Assembly (NCBI GenBank): GCA_021775795.1
Contig: JAJFHB010000268.1
Coordinates: 1-15,792, forward strand
Length of the DNA: 15,792 nucleotides
Source of the DNA: Hyphomicrobiales bacterium
GTDB lineage: Bacteria > Pseudomonadota > Alphaproteobacteria > Rhizobiales > JAJFHB01
Direction of reading: 5' to 3'
Made by a program: the position numbers and the translations under genes. The notes under the pieces were generated by a model, which saw only the letters and a program-made list of their open reading frames with translations, did no database searches and was not told the origin of the DNA. The number at the start of each line of letters is the position of its first letter. Position 1 is the first letter of the stretch. Positions 7,008 through 15,792 of this stretch are shown in pieces.

Positions 7008-8042
7008 CTAGTGGGCGAAACCGACAATCTTTCTTATCTCGTCGTAAATTGGCGCTGCAATGGCGCGCGCACGCTCTGCACCATTGCGCAGAATGTCGTC
7101 TATGCCCTGGGGATCTGCAAGCAACCTTTGCATTTCTTCACCGATCGGCCCCAGTTTGGAAACGGCCAGATCCGACAGGTCACTCTTGAAAACCTGAAAC
7201 TGGCTGCCGCCGTATTTCTGCAGAACATCTTCGACGCTCAGATCATCCAGGGCCGCAAAAATGCCGACCAGATTTTCCGCCTCCGGGCGCCCTTCGAGAC
7301 CTTCTTTTTCGCTCGGCAGGGCTTCAGGATCCGTTTTTGCCTTGCGCACTTTGCGGGCGATCGTGTCCGCATCGTCCGTCAAGTTGATGCGGGACATGTC
7401 CGATGCCTCCGACTTGCTCATCTTCCGGGCGCCATCTCGCAGAGACATGACCCGGGTTGCAGGGCCGGCAATCAACGGTTCGGTCAGCGGGAAGAAACCA
7501 TCCTTGTGGCCGCGTACGGCAATGGCCTCCGCAAAGTCCACATTGAACTTCTGGGCAATATCCCTGCAAAGCTCCAGATGCTGCTTTTGATCGTCTCCCA
7601 CAGGTACATGGGTTGCCCTGTAAATGAGAATGTCCGCGGCCATGAGTGCTGGATAGGCAAACAGTCCGACCGAGGCGTTTTCGCGGTGCTTGCCGGCCTT
7701 CTCCTTGAACTGTGTCATGCGGTTCAGCCAGCCAATCCGGGCGACACAGTTAAAGAGCCAGGCCAATTCGGCATGTTCGGCCACCTGGCTTTGGTTGAAA
7801 ATGATGTGCTCAACCGGATCGATGCCGCATGAAATGTAAGCAGCGGCAACCTCTCGCGTGTTGTGAAGGAGCTCACGCGGATCCTGCCATACAGTTATCG
7901 CGTGCAGATCAACGACGCAGTAAATGCACTCATGCGTCTGCTGCAGTTCAACAAACCTCTTGATCGCACCGAGGTAGTTTCCAAGATGCAGGTTTCCGGT
8001 AGGCTGAACGCCTGAGAAAACCCGATTGTGCGGCATTTCCAT
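7008..8042 (-). CDS. trpS: Tryptophanyl-tRNA synthetase
   Basis: This 344-residue class Ic synthetase charges tRNA-Trp. The HIGH-type motif reads TGNLHLGN (15-22) and the KMSKS loop is intact at 207-211. [11 protein letters not shown] (148-158) is the characteristic TrpRS segment at the active site, and the C-terminal anticodon-binding helices extend to the end. Length is normal for bacterial TrpRS (about 330-350). The frame is open 11 codons further upstream, to an ATG at 8075. I chose the ATG at 8042 because AAGGAG stands six bases before it and the family N-terminus starts here. It follows murJ by 79 bases and is followed by a 97-base gap before the nifU-like gene. Confidence 0.96.
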   Translation of the reverse strand: MEMPHNRVFSGVQPTGNLHLGNYLGAIKRFVELQQTHECIYCVVDLHAITVWQDPRELLHNTREVAAAYISCGIDPVEHIIFNQSQVAEHAELAWLFNCVARIGWLNRMTQFKEKAGKHRENASVGLFAYPALMAADILIYRATHVPVGDDQKQHLELCRDIAQKFNVDFAEAIAVRGHKDGFFPLTEPLIAGPATRVMSLRDGARKMSKSEASDMSRINLTDDADTIARKVRKAKTDPEALPSEKEGLEGRPEAENLVGIFAALDDLSVEDVLQKYGGSQFQVFKSDLSDLAVSKLGPIGEEMQRLLADPQGIDDILRNGAERARAIAAPIYDEIRKIVGFAH

Positions 8043-8048
8043 GAATAT

Positions 8049-8054
8049 CTCCTT
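8049..8054 (-). promoter_or_regulatory. Strong ribosome binding site deciding the trpS start
   Basis: AAGGAG on the minus strand lies six bases before the ATG at 8040-8042. It is the clearest Shine-Dalgarno sequence in the window and argues against the ATG 11 codons upstream. Confidence 0.8.
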
Positions 8055-8121
8055 CGGGCGCGCTATATGGCCCATTCTGGTGAAGATGCCAAGTAGCGCA
8101 CTGGCCTGTTGAGGCTCATTT

Positions 8122-9687
8122 CTAGGATGACTTGCGCCGCAGCTGCCGTTTCAGTTCCCCGAGAGAAGCTGCACCAAGAATTTGCGCCGCGGCAAAAAAG
8201 ACGATGGCACCTGCCGCCACCAGCAAGGCGAGAACGACAATCCGAACCGGAAGCAGTGTCGCGACGGTGAAATAACCTTCCGCATAGCCCGCCAGAAACC
8301 ACAAAGCAGCCCCCATGAGAACGCTTGCGAGAAGAATGCGCGGCAAGCGCTGAAGGAGCCGCCGGTCGGCAATGAATTGCCCGCGCCGGGAGAGGGTCAC
8401 GCCGAGCAGGATGGCGTTTGCCCATCCCGCAAGCGTTGATGCCAGTGCAATGCCAATGTGGCCAATCTGATAGAACATCAACAGGCTGCCGGTTACATTC
8501 AAAAGCATACTGATGCCTGCAAAAATCATTGGAGTGCGGGTGTCCTCGCGGGCGAAGAACCCCGGCGAGAAGACCTTGATGAGCACAAAGGACGGTAACC
8601 CCAAGGCAAATGCAGACAGAGCCCATGCGGTTGCTTCAGTGTCACTGCTTGAAAACGCCCCACGCTCGAACAACACCTGAACGATCGGCTGTGGAATGGC
8701 GATGAGGGCAACCGCTGCAGGGATCGTGAGCAGCATCGAAAATTCCAGGGCGCGGTTTTGACTTTCGTGAACGCCTGTGAAGTCCCGGGCGCCAAGGCGG
8801 CGGGACAGGTCCGGCAGCAGCACGACGCCAATGGCAATGCCGACAACCCCAAGCGGCAGCTGATAAACGCGGTCCGCATAGTAAAGGTAGGAAACGGCAC
8901 TGGCCTGCAAAGTGGCGATCATCGTGCCGATCAGAATATTGATCTGGGTAATGCCCCCGGCAATAACGCCTGGTATCCCCAGGCGCACAAGGCGCCGGAC
9001 GCCCGGCGTAAGCCGTGGCCGACGCAGACCGAAGGTCATGCCCGCACGATGGCAGGCAAAAACCAGCATCAGAAATTGCAGCACACCGGCAACGGACACG
9101 CCCCAGGCCAGAAGCACACCTGTTCGCGGCTCATTTCCCCAGACCAGCAGCAGTGCAGCCAAAAGCACGCTGACCAGAACGATGTTGAGGAGGATGGGCG
9201 CCGCTGCTGCCGCCGCGAAGCGGCCCATGGAATTCAGAACACCGCTGAGGAGGGCGACAAGCGACATGAACAAAAGATAGGGAAAGGCAATGCGCGTGAG
9301 CAGCACCGCGAGATCAAACTGTTCAGGATTGCCGATAAATCCAGGCGCAGTGGCATAGATCAGCCAGGGCATGGAAATCTCGGCAAGGGCAGTGAACGCG
9401 ATCAGAGCCGCGAGCAGAACGGAAAATACTTCCTCTCCGAAGCGCCGGGCGCCGGCATTGCCGTCGCTTTCCATACGCTTGGCAAACAGCGGCACGAAGG
9501 CTGCGTTAAAGGCGCCTTCGCCAAACAACCTGCGGAAAAGATTTGGAAACCGGAAGGCGACAACAAAGGCATCCGCGATCGGTCCCGTGCCCAAAAGGGC
9601 TGCAATCAACATGTCGCGGACGAAGCCCAGCACGCGGCTGATCATCGTGTATCCCCCGACTGTCGCGGCTGAGCGGAGTAGGTTCAT
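8122..9687 (-). CDS. murJ: Lipid II flippase MurJ (MviN)
   Basis: This 521-residue, highly hydrophobic MOP-superfamily transporter should have about 14 membrane spans. It moves lipid II across the inner membrane for peptidoglycan synthesis. The family signatures SRVLGFVRD (17-25) and [16 protein letters not shown] (51-66) are present. The charged residues important in E. coli MurJ have counterparts at R18, R24, D39 and R52/R53, and R273 (ADRVYQ) matches the central-cavity arginine of E. coli. This makes it a true MurJ rather than a general polysaccharide flippase. The tail is basic (RRKSS). The Shine-Dalgarno before the ATG is poor, but the protein begins at the conserved [12 protein letters not shown] start. 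An 89-base gap separates it from glnD, with no convincing promoter. Confidence 0.96.
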   Translation of the reverse strand: MNLLRSAATVGGYTMISRVLGFVRDMLIAALLGTGPIADAFVVAFRFPNLFRRLFGEGAFNAAFVPLFAKRMESDGNAGARRFGEEVFSVLLAALIAFTALAEISMPWLIYATAPGFIGNPEQFDLAVLLTRIAFPYLLFMSLVALLSGVLNSMGRFAAAAAAPILLNIVLVSVLLAALLLVWGNEPRTGVLLAWGVSVAGVLQFLMLVFACHRAGMTFGLRRPRLTPGVRRLVRLGIPGVIAGGITQINILIGTMIATLQASAVSYLYYADRVYQLPLGVVGIAIGVVLLPDLSRRLGARDFTGVHESQNRALEFSMLLTIPAAVALIAIPQPIVQVLFERGAFSSSDTEATAWALSAFALGLPSFVLIKVFSPGFFAREDTRTPMIFAGISMLLNVTGSLLMFYQIGHIGIALASTLAGWANAILLGVTLSRRGQFIADRRLLQRLPRILLASVLMGAALWFLAGYAEGYFTVATLLPVRIVVLALLVAAGAIVFFAAAQILGAASLGELKRQLRRKSS

Positions 9688-9776
9688 CGCGGTTTGCTTA
9701 ACACTCGAAGATTGTCTGGACGCCTAAAGAATAACGCGAACGCGTAAACACGCCCGTAACGAAAACTGCACAGGAG

Positions 9777-12647
9777 CTATTCTGCAGCCGCGCCGATTTT
9801 TTCCTCAGGCCCCTGCAGCGCGGCAAGAAGACGGCGGCGGATGGCATGTTGCCGATTCTTATTTACAATTTTGGCGCCGGTAAGGTCCGTAACATAGAAC
9901 ACGTCCACGACCCGTTCGCCGAATGTTGTGATGTGTGCGGATCCAATATTGAGATTGAGCTCCGCAAAAGCATTGGTAAGGCTGAAAAGCAGGCCTGTAC
10001 GGTCCAGGCCGTTGACTTCGATGACAGTGAACTGATTGGAACTTTCATTGTCGATCATTACTGCAGGCTCAACATGAAAGGCGCGCAGGCGTTTTTGTGG
10101 GCGGGCTCGTTCCTCCACCAGATCACGCAGGCGCAGTTCACCGTTGAGACCGCGTTCGATCATCTCCGCAATGCGCGTGGCTCTGCGCTCCTCGTCGGCC
10201 TTGTTCTTGAATTCGCGCTGCACACGGATCATGTCCAACGCCAGGCCGTCTGAGGTTGTAAAAATCTGCGCACCGGCAATGTTTGCACCGACCGCCGAAC
10301 AGGCGCCAGTAACAATGGCCAATAATCTCGGGTGGTCCGGAGCGATTATGGTGAGTTCCGTTATTTCCGTGAAATCGTCGGTGGTGACATGCACCAGGAC
10401 AGCACGCCCCTCGCGCTCTGCCTGAGCGAACAGATGAGCCTGAGCCGCCTGCGTCTTCGTATCAACGCTCAACCAGTAAGGCCCGTAGTGACGCGGCAAA
10501 TAGGCGTCAATTTCTTTGGCGCTCCAGTGAGCCATGGCTTCACGGAATGCAATCTGAGCCTGGTCGAGGCGCTGTTCCCGGCTGATGCTGACATGGCCAC
10601 CGCTCAGAACCGGCAAGGTTTCGTGATAAAGGGTTCGTAAAAGTTGCCCTTTCCAGCCGTTCCAGACGCCGGGTCCAACTGCCTTGATGTCGGAAACAGT
10701 CAGAACAAGAAGCTGTTTCAGGCGCTCAGGCCCCTGCACTTCGGCGGCAAAGTCGAGAATTGTCTTGTAGTCATTGAGGTCGCGCATCTGGGCATAGTCG
10801 CTCATGATCAGATGATGGCGCACCAGCCAGGCAACCATTTCAGTTTCCGCTGCCGTGAGCCCGAGCCGCGGGCACAGGTTCAACGCGACGCGCTCGCCGG
10901 CAATCGAATGGCTTTCCTTGCGGCCCTTGGCGATGTCGTGCAGCAGCATTGCCACGTAAAGCGCCCGGCGATGTTCGACCGTGTGAATGATCTCGTTGGC
11001 AAGCGGGTGTTCTTCCGCCAGCTCTCCACGCTCGATCTCCGATAAAATCCCGATGCTGCGCAGCAAGTGCTCGTCGACCGTATAGTGGTGGTACATGTTG
11101 AACTGCATGAGCGAGACAATACGCCCGAAGTCCGGGATGAAACGCCCGAGCACGCCGGCCTCATTCATGCGGCGCAGAATGTCCTCGGGTGTATTCTTCG
11201 ACGTCAGTATTTCCAGGAAAAGTCGATTGGCCTCCTCGTTGTTCCGCATCCCAGAATCGATGAGCTTCAGGGACCGTGTAACCAGCTGCAAGGCGTGAGG
11301 ATGCATAGGTAGGTTATGACGGTCCGAGAGATGGAACAGCCGGATGAGATTGACAGGATCCTTCTCAAAAACATCGTCTGATACGACATTAATGCGGCCT
11401 GCCAGCAAGTGAAACACCTCGCCCGCCCCAGCAAGTTTTGCGGAGGAACGGCGAAACCGGTCCAGCATACGACTAAGCGCCGGCGCCTTTTTCATTTCCT
11501 GAGCTTCAAGGGCAGCGCAGAATATCCGAGTCAGGTCACCGACATCTTTGGCAACCAGAAAATAGTGCTTCATGAAGCGTTCAACGTGCTTTAGGCCGGC
11601 ACGCTCCGTGTATCCCAGCCGCTCTGCAAGTTCTGCCTGAAGATCGAAAGAAAGCCTTTCTTCCGCCCTGCCTGAGATGAAATGCAGATGGCAACGCACG
11701 GACCACAGAAAGTCCTCACACTTGCGGAAGCGTTTGTATTCCCTGTTGGTGAACACACCCGCGGTGACCAGATCCCGGCCGGACTGCGTGCGATAGCAGT
11801 ATTTGGCGATCCAAAAGAGGCTGTGGAGATCACGCAAACCGCCCTTGCCGTTTTTCACATCCGGCTCAACCAAATAGCGCGATTGACCCGAGCGCAGGTG
11901 CCTGTGATCCCGTTCAGCAAGCTTGGAGGCGATGAACTCCTTGGCGCCATGGGCCATGACTTCATCTTCGTAGCGTTCGAGCAGTTCATCGAACAACGGG
12001 CGGTCACCCCAGATATAGCGGGCCTCAAGCACTGCGGTTTCAATGGTTGCATCAGCCTTCGAGAGGCGAACACACTCGGTCACACTGCGGGTGGCGTGGC
12101 CGACTTTGAAGCCAAGGTCCCAGAGCATATAGAGCACATACTCGACGACACTTTCACCCCATGCTGTCTGCTTGTAAGGCAGTAGAAACAGAAGGTCGAT
12201 ATCACTGCCCGGCGCCAGGGTGCCGCGTCCATAGCCGCCGACGGCCACAACACCCAATCTTTCCGCCGACGATGGATTTTGCGCCCGGTAGACGTGCGTG
12301 ACGGCGAAATCATAAATGACTCGGATGATCTCATCTTGCAGTTCAGACAAATTCTGAGCGCATCGTGTGCCGCGCGCATCCTCTGAAAAGCGCACCCTGA
12401 TCAATTCCCGCGCTTCCGCCACCGTGCTGCGCAGATGCTCCAGAACCCGTCTGCGAAGCTCGGTTTCGTTACGGCCCACCTGATCGTAAAGAGCAGTTAG
12501 TTCGGCACGCAAAACCGCGCCATCCAGCGGGATTGAAGGCGCTGTCGGTTTCTGTCCTGATTTGACTTTGCTGTCGGCGTCCAAGGGTCTGTTCCAGCAC
12601 AGGAGTGTGAACGTTGGCGGTGCAGGTCCAAGCACAGCCCTCAACAT
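9777..12647 (-). CDS. glnD: Bifunctional [protein-PII] uridylyltransferase/uridylyl-removing enzyme GlnD
   Basis: This roughly 956-residue nitrogen sensor adds UMP to PII proteins (GlnB, GlnK) when glutamine is low and removes it when glutamine is high. The nucleotidyltransferase domain has GGYGRG (137-142) and the catalytic GSDIDLLF (147-154). The HD uridylyl-removing domain carries the HD pair at about 570-571 (LLHDIAKGR) and a later HH. Two C-terminal ACT domains, starting near 764 and 871, are the likely glutamine sensors. All domains are complete. The start is uncertain. The frame is open to 12719, inside mutS. I chose the ATG at 12647, 19 bases after the mutS stop. A TTG at 12584 (935 residues) with GGA upstream is a real alternative, because the extra 21 residues look unlike a conserved N-terminus. 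Confidence 0.95.
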   Translation of the reverse strand: MLRAVLGPAPPTFTLLCWNRPLDADSKVKSGQKPTAPSIPLDGAVLRAELTALYDQVGRNETELRRRVLEHLRSTVAEARELIRVRFSEDARGTRCAQNLSELQDEIIRVIYDFAVTHVYRAQNPSSAERLGVVAVGGYGRGTLAPGSDIDLLFLLPYKQTAWGESVVEYVLYMLWDLGFKVGHATRSVTECVRLSKADATIETAVLEARYIWGDRPLFDELLERYEDEVMAHGAKEFIASKLAERDHRHLRSGQSRYLVEPDVKNGKGGLRDLHSLFWIAKYCYRTQSGRDLVTAGVFTNREYKRFRKCEDFLWSVRCHLHFISGRAEERLSFDLQAELAERLGYTERAGLKHVERFMKHYFLVAKDVGDLTRIFCAALEAQEMKKAPALSRMLDRFRRSSAKLAGAGEVFHLLAGRINVVSDDVFEKDPVNLIRLFHLSDRHNLPMHPHALQLVTRSLKLIDSGMRNNEEANRLFLEILTSKNTPEDILRRMNEAGVLGRFIPDFGRIVSLMQFNMYHHYTVDEHLLRSIGILSEIERGELAEEHPLANEIIHTVEHRRALYVAMLLHDIAKGRKESHSIAGERVALNLCPRLGLTAAETEMVAWLVRHHLIMSDYAQMRDLNDYKTILDFAAEVQGPERLKQLLVLTVSDIKAVGPGVWNGWKGQLLRTLYHETLPVLSGGHVSISREQRLDQAQIAFREAMAHWSAKEIDAYLPRHYGPYWLSVDTKTQAAQAHLFAQAEREGRAVLVHVTTDDFTEITELTIIAPDHPRLLAIVTGACSAVGANIAGAQIFTTSDGLALDMIRVQREFKNKADEERRATRIAEMIERGLNGELRLRDLVEERARPQKRLRAFHVEPAVMIDNESSNQFTVIEVNGLDRTGLLFSLTNAFAELNLNIGSAHITTFGERVVDVFYVTDLTGAKIVNKNRQHAIRRRLLAALQGPEEKIGAAAE

Positions 12648-12666
12648 GCATTCTAGCAGTTGTTGG

Positions 12667-15414
12667 TCACTTGTTCTGCAACAGCTGCCGTAATTCGTAA
12701 ATGAGATCAAGCGCCTCACGTGGCGTCAGTTCATCTGGAAGAATCGAGGAAAGACGCTCTTCCGCCAGCGACGGTCCCGCCTGTGACGCAACCGGGTTGT
12801 GCGGCCGCGCTGCCGAAAACAAAGGAAGATCATCAATCAGTTCTGCCGATGAGCTGCTTCGATCGCTTTGTTCCAGAGCCTGGAGAACCTCGCTTGCGCG
12901 CTCCACAACAGCGCCAGGCAAACCGGCAAGCTTGGCGACCTGAATGCCGTAGGACCGGTCTGCCGCCCCGGTCCCGACTTCGTGCAGGAAGATGACCTCG
13001 CCCTTCCACTCCTTCACTTTCATGGTGGCGTTTGCAAGCTCATCAAGGCGATCGGCCAGGGCCGTCAGTTCGTGAAAGTGGGTTGCAAACAACGCCCGGC
13101 AGGCATTGACCTCATGCAGGTGTTCCACGCAGGCCCAGGCTATGGACAGACCATCAAAGGTTGCTGTGCCGCGCCCGATCTCATCGAGGATTACGAGTGA
13201 GCGGGGTCCGGACTGGTTCAGGATTGTCGCCGTTTCAACCATTTCGACCATGAAAGTCGACCGCCCACGGGCTAGGTCGTCCGCCGCACCGACGCGGCTG
13301 AAGAGGCGGTCGACAATGCCGATGCGGGCAGAACGTGCCGGTACGTAGGAGCCAATCTGGGCGAGAATGGCAATCAGGGCATTCTGGCGCAGGAATGTCG
13401 ACTTGCCTGCCATGTTTGGACCAGTAAGCAGCCACAGACGCCCTTCCGGCGTTTGCGGTATTTCGGCCCCCTCCTCCCGCATCCGGTCTTTTCTGACACT
13501 GTCAGGTGTCAGGTCGCAATCATTGGGTACAAATTCAGCACCACCTGTTTTGGCCAGTGCGTTCTCAACAACCGGGTGACGACCTCCGGTGATTTCAAAG
13601 TTCAAGCTGTCGTCAACCTCAGGCCGCACATAGCGTTCAGCTTCGGCAAGTTCAGCCAGTGCGGTCGTTGCGTCGAGCTCGGCAAGAGCCTCGGCAACGG
13701 CTCCAAGCATCGTTGCGCGGGCGCTCACGGCGGCCACCAGATCATTAAAAATTTCGAGCTCAATGGCCAGCGATCGTCCGGCGGCCATGGCGATGCGCGA
13801 TTCAAGTTCGCCAAGTTCAGTGGTGGAAAAGCGCACCACATTGGCCATGGTCTGACGATGGATAAACGTCTCATTTGCCGGGGCCGCCATGAGCTTGTCG
13901 CCGTGTTGCGCCGTTACCTCGACAAAAAACCCAAGCACATTGTTGTGCTTTATCTTCAACCCCTTGATACCGGATTGGTCAGCGTAGACGCCCTGGAGAG
14001 AAGCGATGACCTTGCGGCTGTCATCGCGCAGGCCCCGTTGCTCATCCAGACCTTCATGATGACCCGCTTGCACGAAGCCGCCATCACGGGCCTGGAGAGG
14101 AAGGTCCTGACTTAGTATTTCACTGAGTTGTTGACCCAGTCCTGTGTCATCCAGCAGCAGCGCGCGCGAAATATCCTGCACCGTTGCAGGAACAATCCGG
14201 AGATCTGCATCGGAGGAAAGGAGGCGTGCAGCTTCATGGGCGCGCGCCAGCCCCTGTCCGATCGCTGCGAGGTCCCGCGGTCCGCCGCGGCCAACTGTAA
14301 TCCGGGCCAGAGCCCGGCCAATGTCGGGCGCGGCGCGCAACAGATCGCGGACATCTGAACGGAGAGGTCTCAAGTCGACGAAATGACTTACCGCATCAAG
14401 GCGGTGGTTTATGGGGATGGGATCTGTCAGCGGTGCAGACAGCCATTCACCCAGCCGGCGGGCCCCCGCGCCGGTTCTCGTCCGGTCAATCATTGACAAC
14501 AGGCTTCCCGACGTATCGCCCTGTGTCGTGCGGACGAGCTCAAGATTGGCTCTTGTCGCCGCATCGATCAACATGGTGCGGCCGTGCTGTTGGCGCTGGG
14601 GCGGCTTCAACGTCGGCATATTGCCGACCTGGGTCAGCGCGATGTAGTCGATCAGCGCACCAAGCGCACTGACCTCCACACGCTCAAAATCACCAAATGC
14701 ATCCAATGCCGCGATCGAAAAATGCTCACAGACCCGGCGCTCGGCCATTGTGCTGTCAAATCGCGTGGCCGGAAGCGGAGATATCGATGCGCGCGCATCC
14801 TCAAGGGCCCTGCACACCGCAGGATCCTCGTACAAAGTGTCAGAGAGCAGGATCTCGCTGGGATCAAGCCGGGCGATATCTGTTGCAAGGATACCTGGGT
14901 TGGATGGTGCAACTGCCAGCATGCCCGTTGATATGTCTGCCCAGGCAACGGCGTAGGCGCTATCGGCCCGGGAGCGTGCAATCGCCATGATAAAATTATG
15001 GCGGCGGGTGTCGAGAAGGCTGTCCTCGGTCAGGGTGCCCGGCGTCACCAGCCTAACCACTTCGCGCCGCACCACGGATTTGGCGCCGCGCTTCTTTGCT
15101 TCTGCTGGATCTTCGGTCTGTTCACATACAGCGACGCGGTGGCCGGCCTTGATGAGACGCTGCAGATAATCATCGGAAGCGTGGACAGGAACCCCGCACA
15201 TGGGAATGTCTTCGCCTTGATGCTGGCCGCGCTTTGTGAGCGTTATCCCCAAAGTCGCAGAAGCAGCAACCGCATCATCGAAGAACAACTCATAAAAATC
15301 ACCCATGCGGTAGAAGAGCAGGCTTTCGGGATGAGCGGCCTTTATCTCCAAATACTGCACCATCATCGGCGTGGCGCGGGCTTGCACTTCTGGCTTCGGC
15401 ATGTGGCGGTTCAT
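12667..15414 (-). CDS. mutS: DNA mismatch repair protein MutS
   Basis: This 915-residue mismatch-recognition ATPase is complete. The N-terminal mismatch-binding motif is in [14 protein letters not shown] (35-48), with the F40-x-E42 pair that stacks on and hydrogen-bonds the mispaired base. Walker [10 protein letters not shown] is at 665-673, followed by [13 protein letters not shown] (Walker B and signature) and TATHFHE-type LFATHFHEL. Near the C-terminus DLPLF (862-866) resembles a beta-clamp binding pentapeptide, and [17 protein letters not shown] (about 896-912) matches the tetramerisation helices of E. coli MutS. It is slightly longer than the E. coli protein (853). The ATG has no clear Shine-Dalgarno. 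The gene is transcribed away from the malic enzyme gene and heads the long minus-strand run, with glnD 19 bases after it. Confidence 0.97.
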   Translation of the reverse strand: MNRHMPKPEVQARATPMMVQYLEIKAAHPESLLFYRMGDFYELFFDDAVAASATLGITLTKRGQHQGEDIPMCGVPVHASDDYLQRLIKAGHRVAVCEQTEDPAEAKKRGAKSVVRREVVRLVTPGTLTEDSLLDTRRHNFIMAIARSRADSAYAVAWADISTGMLAVAPSNPGILATDIARLDPSEILLSDTLYEDPAVCRALEDARASISPLPATRFDSTMAERRVCEHFSIAALDAFGDFERVEVSALGALIDYIALTQVGNMPTLKPPQRQQHGRTMLIDAATRANLELVRTTQGDTSGSLLSMIDRTRTGAGARRLGEWLSAPLTDPIPINHRLDAVSHFVDLRPLRSDVRDLLRAAPDIGRALARITVGRGGPRDLAAIGQGLARAHEAARLLSSDADLRIVPATVQDISRALLLDDTGLGQQLSEILSQDLPLQARDGGFVQAGHHEGLDEQRGLRDDSRKVIASLQGVYADQSGIKGLKIKHNNVLGFFVEVTAQHGDKLMAAPANETFIHRQTMANVVRFSTTELGELESRIAMAAGRSLAIELEIFNDLVAAVSARATMLGAVAEALAELDATTALAELAEAERYVRPEVDDSLNFEITGGRHPVVENALAKTGGAEFVPNDCDLTPDSVRKDRMREEGAEIPQTPEGRLWLLTGPNMAGKSTFLRQNALIAILAQIGSYVPARSARIGIVDRLFSRVGAADDLARGRSTFMVEMVETATILNQSGPRSLVILDEIGRGTATFDGLSIAWACVEHLHEVNACRALFATHFHELTALADRLDELANATMKVKEWKGEVIFLHEVGTGAADRSYGIQVAKLAGLPGAVVERASEVLQALEQSDRSSSSAELIDDLPLFSAARPHNPVASQAGPSLAEERLSSILPDELTPREALDLIYELRQLLQNK

Positions 15415-15668
15415 TGCACTTGCGGACGGTTTCTGGAATCTGCAGGCAATCTAGCAAAACCAGCGGCTCTCCTCAGGAAGTATCGGCATTTGTTCACAGG
15501 CCATATGCCCCCCGTGCCCGACATGCAGGGCCTTTCATGTTTCTGCGGCATCTAGACAATGCGCCGGTCGTCTCTTTCACCCAATGCCCGGTTGTGATAG
15601 TTCAGCCGGCTCACTATTGTGGCTGCAACAGCCATTCATCCCGTCCCGCACAAAATAAAGTAACAATC
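15415..15668. other. Divergent intergenic region between mutS and the malic enzyme gene
   Basis: This 254-base region must hold the promoters for both divergent genes. On the plus strand I see one candidate promoter (listed separately). For the minus strand I found no pair of -35 and -10 boxes I would defend. I see no small gene with a ribosome binding site, no tRNA and no strong inverted repeat. Confidence 0.6.
15592..15620 (+). promoter_or_regulatory. Candidate sigma-70-type promoter of the malic enzyme gene
   Basis: TTGTGA (-35, 15592-15597) and TATTGT (-10, 15615-15620) are separated by 17 bases on the plus strand. The start would be near 15627, leaving a leader of about 42 bases before the ATG. 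The -10 matches the one proposed for the nifU-like gene. Moderate fit only. Confidence 0.35.
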
Positions 15669-15792
15669 ATGCCGACACAGTTTGACCTGCCCGATAGCAA
15701 GAGGGTTCAGTTTACCGACCAGGAAGCCCTGCAGTTTCATCAGCAAGGCAAGCCGGGAAAGCTCGAAATCAAGCCGACCAAGCCGATGGCGA
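15669..15792 (+). CDS. maeB: NADP-dependent malic enzyme, N-terminal fragment
   Basis: Only the first 41 codons are in the window. The protein opens MPTQFDLPDSKRVQF and then reads TDQEALQFHQQGKPGKLEI followed by KPTKPMA. The EAL-FH-x-x-G-[KR]PGKLEI-PTKPMA pattern is the conserved N-terminus of the large proteobacterial malic enzymes that carry a C-terminal phosphotransacetylase-like domain (MaeB; Dme and Tme in rhizobia). These decarboxylate malate to pyruvate with NADP or NAD. A malic enzyme gene divergent from mutS is the usual arrangement in Rhizobiales, which supports the call. The fragment cannot tell NAD from NADP preference. The sequence before the ATG is A-rich (AAAGTAAC) rather than a classical Shine-Dalgarno. 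Confidence 0.88.
   Translation, partial: MPTQFDLPDSKRVQFTDQEALQFHQQGKPGKLEIKPTKPMA

Noticed and set aside
6911..7027. Upstream extension of the nifU-like protein by 39 codons
   Set aside because: Conserved Nfu proteins start at MFIQTEATPNP, and GGAG stands six bases before that ATG; the extension would also overlap the trpS end.
7011..7832. A 273-codon open frame antisense to trpS
   Set aside because: trpS is unambiguous with intact motifs. The antisense frame has no family resemblance and is a by-product of GC-rich third positions.
8758..9672. A 304-codon open frame on the plus strand, antisense to murJ
   Set aside because: It mirrors the codon structure of murJ, has no recognisable domain, is rich in charged and Gln/His residues as expected of a reverse reading of a membrane protein, and has no credible ribosome binding site.
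13453..14115. A 220-codon open frame antisense to mutS
   Set aside because: It lies inside a fully conserved MutS gene and shows no domain or ribosome binding site.
1..15792. Search for a mobile element, CRISPR array, tRNA/rRNA gene, toxin-antitoxin pair or defence system
   Set aside because: No repeats of the needed kind, no integrase or transposase motifs, no tRNA-like cloverleaf noticed, and every long coding frame is accounted for by a conserved housekeeping gene.

Overview
The window looks like ordinary chromosomal housekeeping DNA from an alphaproteobacterium, most likely Rhizobiales/Hyphomicrobiales. The evidence is the gene order, which matches a block I know from that order: malic enzyme, mutS, glnD, murJ, trpS, nifU-like, tsaB, rimI, Fur family, plsC-like acyltransferase, miaB, phoH, ybeY, CBS-domain CorC/TlyC. 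Protein details agree: a Mur-like Fur protein with no CxxC pair and a rhizobial-type malic-enzyme N-terminus. Base composition is moderately GC-rich throughout and I see no compositional island.

Layout. Thirteen genes lie on the minus strand and one on the plus strand, so the description follows minus-strand transcription from right to left. At the far right, mutS (12667-15414) diverges from the start of a plus-strand malic enzyme gene (from 15669) across a 254-base intergenic region. Then come glnD (PII uridylyl-transfer and nitrogen sensing), murJ (lipid II flippase), trpS and a NifU-type Fe-S scaffold with its own likely promoter. After these are tsaB and rimI, which overlap by one base. 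A second likely promoter precedes fur, which is followed 7 bases later by a PlsC-domain acyltransferase. Next are miaB, phoH (stop and start overlapping in TTGA), ybeY and a CBS-domain CorC/TlyC protein that runs off the left edge.

How the genes fit together. Most are translation, RNA or genome-maintenance functions: tRNA modification (tsaB, miaB), ribosomal protein acetylation (rimI), tRNA charging (trpS), rRNA/RNA maturation (ybeY, phoH) and mismatch repair (mutS). There is an iron/metal thread: the Fe-S carrier (nifU-like), the Fe-S enzyme MiaB and a Fur-family metal regulator sit within a few kilobases. There is also an envelope thread: MurJ, the acyltransferase and the CBS membrane-associated protein.

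I found no mobile element, CRISPR array, tRNA or rRNA gene, phage remnant or defence system. No convincing new system is present. The points worth a second look are modest: palindromes over the predicted nifU start site, a Mur-like regulator abutting a candidate ornithine-lipid acyltransferase, a possible TTG start for phoH, and the apparent absence of the universal-stress gene I would expect between nifU and trpS. No stretch longer than 300 bases lacks a gene.
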